A DNA stretch of 64,000 bases from the NCBI RefSeq assembly GCF_000281895.1, contig NZ_CM001558.1:5770556-5834555 (forward strand). Direction: 5' to 3'. The notes beneath the pieces are model-generated. The model was not told where the DNA came from. It did no database searches and worked only from the letters and a program-made list of their open reading frames with translations. A program made the position numbers and the translations under genes. This document shows, piece after piece, positions 1 through 8,177 of the stretch (the first letter of the stretch is position 1; every line of letters begins with the position of its first letter). The DNA is from Pseudomonas fluorescens Q2-87. GTDB taxonomy: Bacteria > Pseudomonadota > Gammaproteobacteria > Pseudomonadales > Pseudomonadaceae.

Positions 1-1
1 T

Positions 2-1915
2 GATGCTCACAACGCGATGCGCGACCCGCGCACCCGCGAAATGGCCGAGAACCTTCGCGCCCGCGATGTCAACGCCATCCTTGACGCCAGCGTGCGTATC
101 GATGGCCAAGTGGTGGGCGTCCTGTGCCTGGAGCAAGTGGGGGTTACCCGCGCCTGGCAGTCGGATGAGATCGCCTTCGCCGGCGAACTGGCGGATCAGT
201 TCGCGCAGGTCATCAACAATCACAACCGACGAACGGCCACCAGCGCCCTGCATCTATTCCAGCGCGCCGTCGAACAGAGCGCCAATGCGTTCCTGCTGGT
301 CAACTGCGACGGCGTGGTGGAGTACGTCAACCCGAGCTTCACGGCGATCACCCAGTACACCACCGAGGAAGTCCACGGCCAGCGCCTGTCTGAATTGCCG
401 GCCCTGGAGAATCTCAGTGAACTGCTGTTCGATGCGCCGTCGGCGCTGGCCCAGAACAACAGCTGGCAGGGCGAGTTCAAGAGCCGGCGCAAAAACCTGG
501 AACCCTACTGGGGCCAGTTGTCGATTTCCAAGGTCTATGGCGATAACCGCGAGCTGACCCATTACATCGGCATCTACGAGGACATCACCCAGACCAAGCT
601 GGCCCAGCAGCGCATCGAGCGCCTGGCCTACACCGACAACCTGACCAACCTGGGCAACCGCCCGGCGTTCATACGCAACCTCGATGAACGCTTCGCCCGG
701 GACAGCGATTCGCCCATCAGTCTGTTGTTGGTGGACATCGACAACTTCAAGCGCATTAACGACAGCCTTGGCCACCAGACCGGTGACAAACTGCTCATCA
801 GCCTGGCCCGGCGCCTGCGCAACAGCCTGAGCCCCAGCGGCAGCCTGGCGCGGTTCGCCAGTAATGAATTCGCCGTGTTGCTGGACGACACGGACCTGGA
901 AGCCGGGCAGCAAGTGGCCAGCCAGTTGCTGATGACCCTCGACAAGCCGATGTTCGTCGACAACCAACTGATCAGCGTGACCGGCTCCGTGGGCCTGGCC
1001 TGCGCGCCGCTGCACGGGCGCGATCCCCAGACCCTGATGCGCAACGCCGGCCTGGCCCTGCACAAGGCCAAGGCCAACGGCAAGCATCAGGTCCAGGTGT
1101 TCACCGAAGCGCTGAATGCCGAAGCCAGTTACAAGCTGTTCGTCGAAAACAACCTGCGTCGCGCCTTGACCCAGAACGAGCTGGACGTGTTCTACCAGCC
1201 CAAGCTGTGCCTGCGCAGCGGCCGCTTGCTGGGCATGGAGGCGTTGCTGCGCTGGAACCATCCGGACAAGGGCATGATCCGGCCGGACCAGTTCATCAGC
1301 GTGGCTGAAGAAACCGGCTTGATCATCCCCATCGGCAAGTGGATCGCCCGCCAGGCGTGCCGCATGAGCAAGCAATTGACCGCCGCCGGGCTGGGTAACC
1401 TGCAAGTGGCGATCAACCTGTCACCCAAGCAGTTTTCCGACCCGGACCTGGTTGCCTCCATCGCCAGCATCCTCAAGGAAGAACAGCTGCCCGCCCGGTT
1501 GCTGGAACTGGAACTGACCGAAGGCTTGCTGCTGGAAGCCACCGAAGACACCCATTTGCAGCTCGACCAGCTCAAGCGCCTGGGGCTGACCTTGGCCATG
1601 GATGACTTTGGCACCGGTTACTCCTCCTTGAGCTACCTGAAAAAATTCCCGATCGACATCATCAAGATCGATCGCAGCTTCATCCATGAAATTCCGGATA
1701 ACCAGGACGACATGGAAATCACTTCGGCGGTGATCGCCATGGCCCACAACCTGAAGCTCAAGGTCGTGGCCGAAGGCATCGAAACCGCCCAGCAGCTGAC
1801 CTTCCTGCGCCGTCACCGTTGCGATGTCGGCCAAGGCTATCTGTTCGATCGGCCGATTCCCGGCGCGGAACTGATCGAAAAGCTCAAGCGCTACCCGCGC
1901 GGACCGCTTGTCTGA
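2..1915 (+). CDS. GAF-PAS-GGDEF-EAL protein, probable c-di-GMP phosphodiesterase (5' end missing)
   Basis: The reading frame is open to the left edge, so the N-terminus lies outside the window. The visible part holds the end of a GAF domain (to about nt 220), a PAS sensor domain (about nt 250-590), a GGDEF domain (about nt 620-1110) and a C-terminal EAL domain (about nt 1130-1890). The EAL domain is intact: EALLR at nt 1238, then NLSP, LTEG, DDFGTG, KIDRSF and EGIET motifs, as expected for hydrolysis of c-di-GMP to pGpG. The GGDEF signature is degenerate: the residues at nt 851-871 read RFASNEF in place of R(Y/F)GGDEF. Cyclase activity is therefore unlikely and the domain may only bind GTP. 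The sensor domains suggest control by a small ligand or redox signal. A hairpin with a T run follows the stop codon. Confidence 0.9.
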   Translation, partial: DAHNAMRDPRTREMAENLRARDVNAILDASVRIDGQVVGVLCLEQVGVTRAWQSDEIAFAGELADQFAQVINNHNRRTATSALHLFQRAVEQSANAFLLVNCDGVVEYVNPSFTAITQYTTEEVHGQRLSELPALENLSELLFDAPSALAQNNSWQGEFKSRRKNLEPYWGQLSISKVYGDNRELTHYIGIYEDITQTKLAQQRIERLAYTDNLTNLGNRPAFIRNLDERFARDSDSPISLLLVDIDNFKRINDSLGHQTGDKLLISLARRLRNSLSPSGSLARFASNEFAVLLDDTDLEAGQQVASQLLMTLDKPMFVDNQLISVTGSVGLACAPLHGRDPQTLMRNAGLALHKAKANGKHQVQVFTEALNAEASYKLFVENNLRRALTQNELDVFYQPKLCLRSGRLLGMEALLRWNHPDKGMIRPDQFISVAEETGLIIPIGKWIARQACRMSKQLTAAGLGNLQVAINLSPKQFSDPDLVASIASILKEEQLPARLLELELTEGLLLEATEDTHLQLDQLKRLGLTLAMDDFGTGYSSLSYLKKFPIDIIKIDRSFIHEIPDNQDDMEITSAVIAMAHNLKLKVVAEGIETAQQLTFLRRHRCDVGQGYLFDRPIPGAELIEKLKRYPRGPLV

Positions 1916-1918
1916 AGC

Positions 1919-1945
1919 AGCCGCTTATAGCTTGCGGCGGCTTTT
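1919..1945 (+). terminator. Probable Rho-independent terminator after the EAL gene
   Basis: AGCCGC at 1919-1924 pairs with GCGGCT at 1937-1942 and is followed directly by TTTT. It begins just after the stop codon at 1915 and precedes the separate msrA gene. Confidence 0.55.
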
Positions 1946-1998
1946 CTGAGGCACACTGACGGTCTTATTCGCTCAACTCAATCTGACTGAGAGGACTG

Positions 1999-2649
1999 AT
2001 GATGGCCTTGCGCTCGGAAATCCTGGTGAACAAAAACGTGCTCCCAACTCAAGAACAGGCTTTGCCTGGCCGTGAAACGCCTATGGCCTTGCCGGAAAAA
2101 CACTTCGTCCACGACGTGCCTCTGTTGGGCCCGTTCTCCAATACGGTCGAGTTCGCAATCTTCGGCCTGGGCTGCTTCTGGGGCGCGGAACGCAAATTTT
2201 GGCAGCGTGAAGGCGTGGTCAGCACAGTGGTGGGTTACGCGGGAGGCTTTACGCCGAACCCGACATATGAAGAGGTCTGCTCGGGCCTGACCGGCCACAG
2301 CGAAGTGGTGCTGGTGGTCTACGAGCCGGAGAAGGTCAGCTACGAACAACTGCTGGCCATGTTCTGGGAACTGCACAACCCGACCCAGGGCATGCGCCAG
2401 GGTAACGACATCGGCACCCAATACCGTTCGGTGATCTATTGCACCACCCCCGAACAGCTCGACGCAGCGAACAAGAGCAAAGCCGTATTCCAGGCTGAAC
2501 TGATCAAGGCTGGCCTCGGAGAAATCACCACCGAAATCGACCAGGCGCCGACGGTTTACTTCGCCGAGGCGTATCACCAGCAATACCTGGCGAAAAATCC
2601 TGAAGGGTACTGCGGGATTGGCGGTACGGGCGTGACCTGCCCAATCTGA
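1999..2649 (+). CDS. msrA: Peptide methionine sulfoxide reductase MsrA
   Basis: Reduces the S epimer of methionine sulfoxide in proteins and free methionine in the cytoplasm, repairing oxidative damage with thioredoxin as electron donor. The 216-residue protein has the family core GLGCFWGAE with catalytic Cys59 (counting from the first ATG). It also has the C-terminal recycling cysteines in GYCG and TCPI near residues 206 and 214. Length and the roughly 50-residue N-terminal extension are normal for pseudomonad MsrA. Two adjacent ATG codons (1999 and 2002) follow a GAGAGG Shine-Dalgarno, and either could be the start. It stands alone, with a REP pair downstream. Confidence 0.95.
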   Translation: MMALRSEILVNKNVLPTQEQALPGRETPMALPEKHFVHDVPLLGPFSNTVEFAIFGLGCFWGAERKFWQREGVVSTVVGYAGGFTPNPTYEEVCSGLTGHSEVVLVVYEPEKVSYEQLLAMFWELHNPTQGMRQGNDIGTQYRSVIYCTTPEQLDAANKSKAVFQAELIKAGLGEITTEIDQAPTVYFAEAYHQQYLAKNPEGYCGIGGTGVTCPI

Positions 2650-2668
2650 TGGTTTTGCCCTGAAAGGC

Positions 2669-2750
2669 TTCGCGAGCGAGCTCGCTCCCACAGTGACCGC
2701 ATTCCTCCAGAACATTCAGTCCAATGTGGGAGCTAGCTAGCTCGCGATGG
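2669..2750. repeat. REP pair (GTGGGAG family), one arm altered
   Basis: Two inverted REP units, 2669-2693 and 2725-2750, lie between the convergent msrA and rlmJ. The second unit carries a GCTAGCTAGC change in the usual GCTTGCTCG core. Confidence 0.75.
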
Positions 2751-2767
2751 CGCCCCAGCAGGCGCCA

Positions 2768-3607
2768 TCAACTCTCAGCAATCAGCCAATCCATCTGCCA
2801 CCCGCCCTGGGTCTGCCCCAGTTTTTTCGACAACCACGGCAGCAGCTCACGCAACTCTTCCTCCAGCCCCCACGGCGGATTGGCAATGGCCAGGCCGGAG
2901 CCGTTCAGACTGTTGGGCGTGGCCAGCGGATGCACCAGCAATTCGACACGCAACAGCTTCGGCGCGCCGGTGCCGGCCAAGTCCTGGTAGAAACGGCGCA
3001 GCATGCGCTGGTCTTTCACCGGGTACCAGATCGCCGCCACTGTCTGGCGCATCCGACCGATGGCTTCCTTGAGGGAAGCGGCGCAGCGCTGCATCTCGTC
3101 CAGTTGCTCAAAGGGCGGATCGATCAGCACCAGGGCACGCTTCTGCGCCACCGGCAGCAGCGCCCGGGGCACATGCCAGCCTTCGCCCAGGTGCACCGCC
3201 ACGCGACGGTCGCCCTTCATGTTGTCCTTGAGCAGCACGCCGTCTTCAGGGTGTTTTTCGTTGAGCAGCACGCGGTCCTGGGGCCGGGTCAGGCGCCGCG
3301 CCAGTTCCGGTGAACCGGGGTAATAGCGCAATTGCCCATCCGGGTTCATCTCGTGCAGCACTTTCATGTAATCGGCGGTCAGCGGCGGCAGATCGCTCGC
3401 GCCCCATAACCGCGCGATACCTTCCAGGTACTCGCCGGTACGGTTGGCCTGATCCCCCTGCAGGTCGTACAGCCCGATCCCGGCGTGAGTATCGAGGTAG
3501 GCCAGGGGCTGGTCCTTGCGCGACATCAGGGCGATGAGGCGGGTCAAGGTCAGGTGTTTGAACACATCGGCATGATTGCCGGCGTGGAAGGCGTGACGAT
3601 AATTCAT
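2768..3607 (-). CDS. rlmJ: 23S rRNA (adenine(2030)-N6)-methyltransferase RlmJ
   Basis: Makes N6-methyladenosine at position 2030 of 23S rRNA from S-adenosylmethionine. The 279-residue protein begins with the family hallmark MNYRHAFHAGNHADV. It has the SAM-binding segment around YLDTHAGIGLYDL and the catalytic IDPPFE motif of N6-adenine methyltransferases. Length matches E. coli RlmJ (YhiR, about 280). It lies 26 bp downstream of the DUF4123 gene on the same strand, but nothing else links it to secretion. It is a core housekeeping gene. Confidence 0.93.
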   Translation of the reverse strand: MNYRHAFHAGNHADVFKHLTLTRLIALMSRKDQPLAYLDTHAGIGLYDLQGDQANRTGEYLEGIARLWGASDLPPLTADYMKVLHEMNPDGQLRYYPGSPELARRLTRPQDRVLLNEKHPEDGVLLKDNMKGDRRVAVHLGEGWHVPRALLPVAQKRALVLIDPPFEQLDEMQRCAASLKEAIGRMRQTVAAIWYPVKDQRMLRRFYQDLAGTGAPKLLRVELLVHPLATPNSLNGSGLAIANPPWGLEEELRELLPWLSKKLGQTQGGWQMDWLIAES

Positions 3608-3633
3608 GGCGGCTCCTGCGAAGGGCGACGAGT

Positions 3634-4425
3634 TTACCCTGAAGTGCGTTCAACGTCAGGGGGTCGCAGCCGAGCGGAGGGCTGTGCGCGAAGCTCAACC
3701 AACTCCTGCGTCAGATACGCCAGTAATGGCGCCCTCGGCGCCGGGACCAACCCGGGCGTCTCGACAAAATGCAGGATCTTGCGCCGCAGGATGCGTTCAT
3801 CGACCCGCTCGAACAGGTCTGGATGCTCCTCGCTCAACCACCCAAGCAGATTATTCAACAGGGCGTCGGTCGAACGCTCGGCCAATGCCTGGAGCACCCC
3901 GTCAGGCACTTGCCACCATGGAAACGCCCGAGCCGGCCGTCGGGCGTTGCCCACCACCTCAAGCGATTGCCCGTTTATCAGGCAGCGGCTGACGACCGGC
4001 AAAAGCTGACCGGCATCAACGTCGGCCGCTTGCAGGATCGGCAGCACAAAACACCCGTCCCAAAACCGGAAAAAAACCGACCGGCCACCCGGCAATAGCA
4101 CCTGCGTGAGCCCGCGCAGATGCTCGGCAAGGGTTTGCTGGCTTACCGAGGCCACCGCCAGCCACCCCCAGTCGAGCGAGTCGGTCGACGCTATCCAGTC
4201 GAGGAATTCACTGTCGGGGCTGACAGAGGCGACATAGGGCATGACCGATTCCCACTCGGCATAAGGCGTATCGGCCCAAATTGGACTTGGCGCAAGCGTC
4301 ATCGAACGCCTCCAGGCCGGCAACGGCTCGGCGGCGCTGGCGTTGCCGAGAATCGCGAAAAGCTGCTCTGACGTTTGCAGAGGATGATCCTGCAGCCAGG
4401 CGCGGGGCGATTGACCGCCACTCAT
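3634..4425 (-). CDS. DUF4123 protein, T6SS effector adaptor (Tap/TEC-like)
   Basis: DUF4123 proteins are adaptor chaperones that load a cognate toxic effector onto the VgrG spike of a type VI secretion system. The frame could open at 4491, but the ATG at 4425 is preferred. It forms an ATGA overlap with the vgrG stop codon, and the protein then begins MSGGQSPRAWL, giving 263 residues. The N-terminal half has the aromatic-rich DUF4123 pattern (LDWGWLAV, FFRFWDGCFVLPIL). Such genes are normally followed by the effector gene, but here the next gene on the strand is rlmJ, so any partner effector is missing or lies elsewhere. Confidence 0.85.
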   Translation of the reverse strand: MSGGQSPRAWLQDHPLQTSEQLFAILGNASAAEPLPAWRRSMTLAPSPIWADTPYAEWESVMPYVASVSPDSEFLDWIASTDSLDWGWLAVASVSQQTLAEHLRGLTQVLLPGGRSVFFRFWDGCFVLPILQAADVDAGQLLPVVSRCLINGQSLEVVGNARRPARAFPWWQVPDGVLQALAERSTDALLNNLLGWLSEEHPDLFERVDERILRRKILHFVETPGLVPAPRAPLLAYLTQELVELRAQPSARLRPPDVERTSG

Positions 4426-6470
4426 GGCCGGCCTCGCAGGTCGACCGCTGGACGGGCGGTTGGCGGCATAGGGCAAACGCCGCTCCGGCAACGCTCACAC
4501 TCCTCACAGAACGGCGCCTGGCCTTGCAGGCTGAGCATTTGTGCGAGGGATAGGCGGGGCAGCGACGCAGCCAACGGTTTTCCAGCACTGCCGGAAGCCG
4601 CGCTCATGGCCGGCATCGGCCCACCGCCGACCTGGATTGGTACGCTACTGAAAATCCCGCCCGCGCCGATATTGATCCAATGCCCGCCGGCCTGGATGGT
4701 CGCGCTGACACCTGCATCCAGCACAACCTGCTGACCGGCACTGACGTGAAACTGCTGGCTGGCGCTGACGGCCTGGCTGTTCACGCGGATATGCCGCTCG
4801 CCGGTCACCAGCAAATGATCGTCTTGCCTGACTTCCGCCTGGCGCCGGCCATGGGTAATACGCTGCTCATCGGCCTTGAGCTCATGCCGCGCCGTACCGG
4901 TAACCACGATGCTGCGCTCATGATCGACCTGCACCCGCAGGTCATGCAGCACATGCTGGGTCCAGTTGCGCTGGGCCCGCAGGTAGATCTCTTCGGCGCC
5001 CTGGCGATCCTCGATGCGTAATTCGTTATAGCCGCCTCCGCCAGGGCTGCTCTGGCTGCGCAAGATGCTGCGGGTCTTGTCCGCTGGCAGGTCCAGCGGC
5101 GGCGGATTGGCACCATTGGGCAAGCAGCCCACCACCACGGGTTTGTCCACGTCACCGTCAATAAATCCGACCAGCACTTCCATGCCGACCCGGGGAATCA
5201 TCACACCGCCATAACGATCATGGGCCCAACCGGAGGCGACCCGCAGCCAGCAACTGGAATGCTCGTCACGCTTGCCGTCGCGATCCCAGATCAGTTGCAC
5301 CTTCACTCGTCCGAACTCGTCGCAATGGATCTCGCTGTCGACAGGCCCGGTTACCACCGCCAACTGATAGCCATGGGCAGCCGGCTTTTGGTGGTGCAGA
5401 GGTGGGCGATAGAAAACCTGCCATGGCGTGGCCATGAACGTATTGCTGTAGCCCTGGAAACCGTCCGGGCCACCAGGCGCCGTTTCTTCCAGGACCTGGG
5501 GCTGACGGCCATGGTGGGTGACCTGCGTGAGCAGCCAGAGATCATTGCACTGTGCCCGAGGGTGCCCGTGAACAGGCAGGAAATGCCCGCTGACCAATGC
5601 ACGTTGATCGCTGTCGCCCTCGGCCAGGCGGTAGTCGGCCACGTGGCGCTCGAGTGCGCGCCGGGTCAGGTGACGGCCATGATCACGGTCGGAAAACTGG
5701 CCCGGATAGCGATAATCCTCCAGCACCGGTTGCTGCTGATTGTCGAGGTTGGCCTGGAGCGACAGGCCAGGCTTGCGGAAGTCATAGTCGCGCCGCGTCA
5801 CGGCGCTGGTCCGGGCCTGGAGCCGCACCGACAGGCGCTTGATCGCCGGTTCGTCGGCAACCATGCCGCTGCCCGGCAAATACAGGGTCGACTCGGTCAA
5901 ACGGGGAAACTCCGTCTGGTCGTCGCCGAACACCAGCAAATGGCCGCGGGGGCTGTGCCTGAAATGGTAATGGATGCCCACCTCGGCGCAAATCCGCTCG
6001 ATGAACGCCAGGTCGCTCTCGCCGTACTGCACGCAATACTCGCGCTCAGGGTACTGCCCGCGCAGGCTGAACTGGAACGCATCACCCTGGATGCCGTGAT
6101 CCTTCAAGATCCGCTCGACGATGCCGGGCACGGTCAGGTGCTGGAAAATCCGCTGGTTGATGCGATGGCGCAGATAGGCCAGGCGCGGCACCAGGCGGAT
6201 CTGGTAACGGGTCAGGCGTTTGCCTGAGTCCCCCTGGGCCACGCTGTAGACCTGGCCGTGCACGCCATGCCCCTGGTCGTCGAAAGCCAGGTACGCCTGG
6301 CGGTGCAGAAGCTCTTCCAGTGGCAAGTCGGAGCGCTCGCTGACCAGCTCCACGACAAACCGATAGGGCTGGCTGATGGCTTCCTTGCCCTTGAACTCAA
6401 GTACCCGGAATTCACTTGGCTCGCTGTCGAGGGTCAGCGTGAAACTGGGTTGGTTGGCAGGTGCGAACAT
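4422..6470 (-). CDS. vgrG: Type VI secretion system spike protein VgrG (TssI)
   Basis: Trimeric VgrG caps the Hcp tube of the type VI secretion system and carries effectors out of the cell. The 682-residue product has the gp27-like region (about 1-320), the gp5-like OB fold (about 380-470, with GWAHDRYGG, PRVGMEVLVGF and DGDVDKPVVVG) and the DUF2345 beta-helix (about 490-630). It ends with a short Cys-rich tail (CEECERCRSGVC). No enzymatic domain follows the beta-helix, so it is a structural spike rather than an evolved VgrG. The start at 6470 has an AGAGG ribosome site. It overlaps the DUF4123 adaptor gene by 4 bp. No other T6SS structural gene is in the window, so this is a typical orphan vgrG locus. 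Confidence 0.95.
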   Translation of the reverse strand: MFAPANQPSFTLTLDSEPSEFRVLEFKGKEAISQPYRFVVELVSERSDLPLEELLHRQAYLAFDDQGHGVHGQVYSVAQGDSGKRLTRYQIRLVPRLAYLRHRINQRIFQHLTVPGIVERILKDHGIQGDAFQFSLRGQYPEREYCVQYGESDLAFIERICAEVGIHYHFRHSPRGHLLVFGDDQTEFPRLTESTLYLPGSGMVADEPAIKRLSVRLQARTSAVTRRDYDFRKPGLSLQANLDNQQQPVLEDYRYPGQFSDRDHGRHLTRRALERHVADYRLAEGDSDQRALVSGHFLPVHGHPRAQCNDLWLLTQVTHHGRQPQVLEETAPGGPDGFQGYSNTFMATPWQVFYRPPLHHQKPAAHGYQLAVVTGPVDSEIHCDEFGRVKVQLIWDRDGKRDEHSSCWLRVASGWAHDRYGGVMIPRVGMEVLVGFIDGDVDKPVVVGCLPNGANPPPLDLPADKTRSILRSQSSPGGGGYNELRIEDRQGAEEIYLRAQRNWTQHVLHDLRVQVDHERSIVVTGTARHELKADEQRITHGRRQAEVRQDDHLLVTGERHIRVNSQAVSASQQFHVSAGQQVVLDAGVSATIQAGGHWINIGAGGIFSSVPIQVGGGPMPAMSAASGSAGKPLAASLPRLSLAQMLSLQGQAPFCEECERCRSGVCPMPPTARPAVDLRGRP

Positions 6471-6736
6471 CCGATGTGCCTCTGCTGAATGAAGGCGAGC
6501 GATTCTGCATGAGTGCTTGGGGAAGATGATCGACGCTCACGAAAAACAGATTTGCCTTACATGCTGAACGCCAAAAGCCGCGGCACGTGCTGTATTTTCC
6601 GATAGACATTCCATGCACCGTGACCACCGGAAACCTTCGTACATATCAATCAGCAAGGTCTTACAACGTGACGAGGCTCGGACCGCAACAGGGCGTGCTA
6701 ACGTTCCTGGCTCGGAAAAAGCAAAGGACGCGACGC

Positions 6737-7231
6737 ATGACCATTCGCTACGCAAAGATCGCCATGACCCTGGCGCTCGCCGCATTCGCCTTCCTGACCG
6801 TGTTCAACAACATCACGGACTATGGCTCCAACTTCAATTTCGTCCATCACGTGCTGAGCATGGACACCACCTTCCCTGACAACGCCGCCCGGTACCGCGC
6901 CATCGACCAGCCATGGCTGTGGCACAGCGCCTATTGGTCGATCATTTTCGGCGAAGCGGCGACGGCCGGGCTGCTGGGTTACGGCGCGCTGAAGCTGTGG
7001 CAGGCGCGCAAGGCCGAGGCCAAGGTGTTCGAACGCGCCAAGGGATGGACCGTGGCTGGTTTGACGGTGGGCTTCTTCGTCTGGTTCTTTGGCTTCATGG
7101 TTGTCGGCGGCGAATGGTTCCTGATGTGGCAGTCAGACACCTGGAATGGCCAGGACGCCGCGTTCAGGTTCTACATGGCGATCCTCGGCGTGTTGATATT
7201 CCTCAACCAGGCGGACCCCGACAGGGCATGA
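6737..7231 (+). CDS. DUF2165 family small integral membrane protein
   Basis: The 164-residue protein is predicted to span the inner membrane about four times: hydrophobic stretches around residues 7-25, 60-80, 100-122 and 138-155. The family signature YGSNFNFVHHVLSMDTTF after the first helix identifies DUF2165. Function is unknown. The frame extends upstream, but the ATG at 6737 gives the standard family N-terminus (MTIRYAK). Only a weak ribosome site (AAGGA) precedes it. The polysaccharide lyase gene starts 95 bp downstream on the same strand, but I see no functional link. Confidence 0.8.
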   Translation: MTIRYAKIAMTLALAAFAFLTVFNNITDYGSNFNFVHHVLSMDTTFPDNAARYRAIDQPWLWHSAYWSIIFGEAATAGLLGYGALKLWQARKAEAKVFERAKGWTVAGLTVGFFVWFFGFMVVGGEWFLMWQSDTWNGQDAAFRFYMAILGVLIFLNQADPDRA

Positions 7232-7326
7232 GTGGCCAGAGCGTTGCGGAGGCTCTTCCGCCCGCGCGCTCCAGCGTTGAAATCCATACATCAAAACAAG
7301 ATCCGGAACTTCAGGAATCATCATCG

Positions 7327-8091
7327 ATGACACATTCCTCGCTTTTTGCTGCGTGTTTGATCGCGGTCTTCTACCTTTGCCCCCGCGCAGAGGCTCAATT
7401 GATCTGGGATGGCGACGCTGCCAACCCCATCGGTAAGGAAAAAATCTTCCTGAACGCCGTAAGCGAATGCCCGGCCCCGTCCAGCATCACCGTGACCGAC
7501 GATGCCGTCCGGGGCAAAGCCTGGCTGTTCCACAAGAGCGCCGGGGAGCCCCGCTGCGAGGCACGCAGCATAAGAACCGGCCCCAATCACACCCCTTATG
7601 TATTCGAGCAAGACAAAACCTACTTCATCGGCTGGTCATTCAAGCTGAATGACACCCACAGCAATCATCACCCCTTCCAATGGAAGTCCTATGAAACAGG
7701 CCATCAACAAAACTATCCGTTTCTGATGAATGCCAAGGACGGCTACTTGAGACTGTTCTACTACGGCACGCCAGACGATATCTCCGGCGTGATCTGGACC
7801 AAGCCGATTGAGCCGTTCAAATGGTATTGCGTCGTGTTGGCCATCCATACGTCCAATCAATCGGCCCGCGGCTGGGCAGAGCTGTGGTTCGAGGGTCAAG
7901 TGCAGACATTCAGCAATGGCCTGGAGCGATTTTTCGGTAGGACCTGGGACGGTGCGAACAGGAGTGCAAACGAGCCTAAATGGGGTGCCTATAACAAGCA
8001 CCAGCCGGGCGTCATGGACGATGTCAAAAATTACATTTCCGGTCTGAAAATAGGCACCACCTATGAAGATGTAGAACAGACCTGTAATTGA
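7327..8091 (+). CDS. Secreted polysaccharide lyase (heparin-lyase-like jelly roll)
   Basis: The 254-residue protein starts at the ATG at 7327 with a Sec signal peptide of about 23 residues (hydrophobic core LFAACLIAVFYL, cleavage near AEA-Q). The mature part resembles the Polysacc_lyase/heparin lyase I-like beta jelly roll. It has a repeated aromatic pattern, including YFIGWSFKL and HHPFQWKS in the first half and the late ENGLERFFGRTWDG- and YISGLKIGTT-type segments. Such enzymes cleave uronic-acid-containing polysaccharides by beta-elimination; the substrate cannot be read from the sequence (glucuronan or alginate-like polymers are possible). Four cysteines suggest periplasmic disulfides. 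A strong bidirectional terminator follows. Confidence 0.72.
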   Translation: MTHSSLFAACLIAVFYLCPRAEAQLIWDGDAANPIGKEKIFLNAVSECPAPSSITVTDDAVRGKAWLFHKSAGEPRCEARSIRTGPNHTPYVFEQDKTYFIGWSFKLNDTHSNHHPFQWKSYETGHQQNYPFLMNAKDGYLRLFYYGTPDDISGVIWTKPIEPFKWYCVVLAIHTSNQSARGWAELWFEGQVQTFSNGLERFFGRTWDGANRSANEPKWGAYNKHQPGVMDDVKNYISGLKIGTTYEDVEQTCN

Positions 8092-8098
8092 CGCCCAT

Positions 8099-8135
8099 AA
8101 AAAATGGCCCGTCTCCATGGGAGACGGGCCGTTTT
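8099..8135. terminator. Bidirectional Rho-independent terminator
   Basis: A perfect 11-bp stem (GGCCCGTCTCC at 8106-8116 with its complement at 8120-8130) has a 3-nt loop. It is flanked by A6 on the left and GTTTT on the right. It can end both the polysaccharide lyase transcript (+) and the putP transcript (-). Confidence 0.9.
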
Positions 8136-8177
8136 GGTCAAGCCCTCAAGCGAGCCATCAAGACCTCGCTGAAAACC

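Noticed and set aside
8138..8177. Further small gene between the terminator and putP
   Set aside because: Too short, no start with ribosome site; simply the 3' untranslated end of putP.
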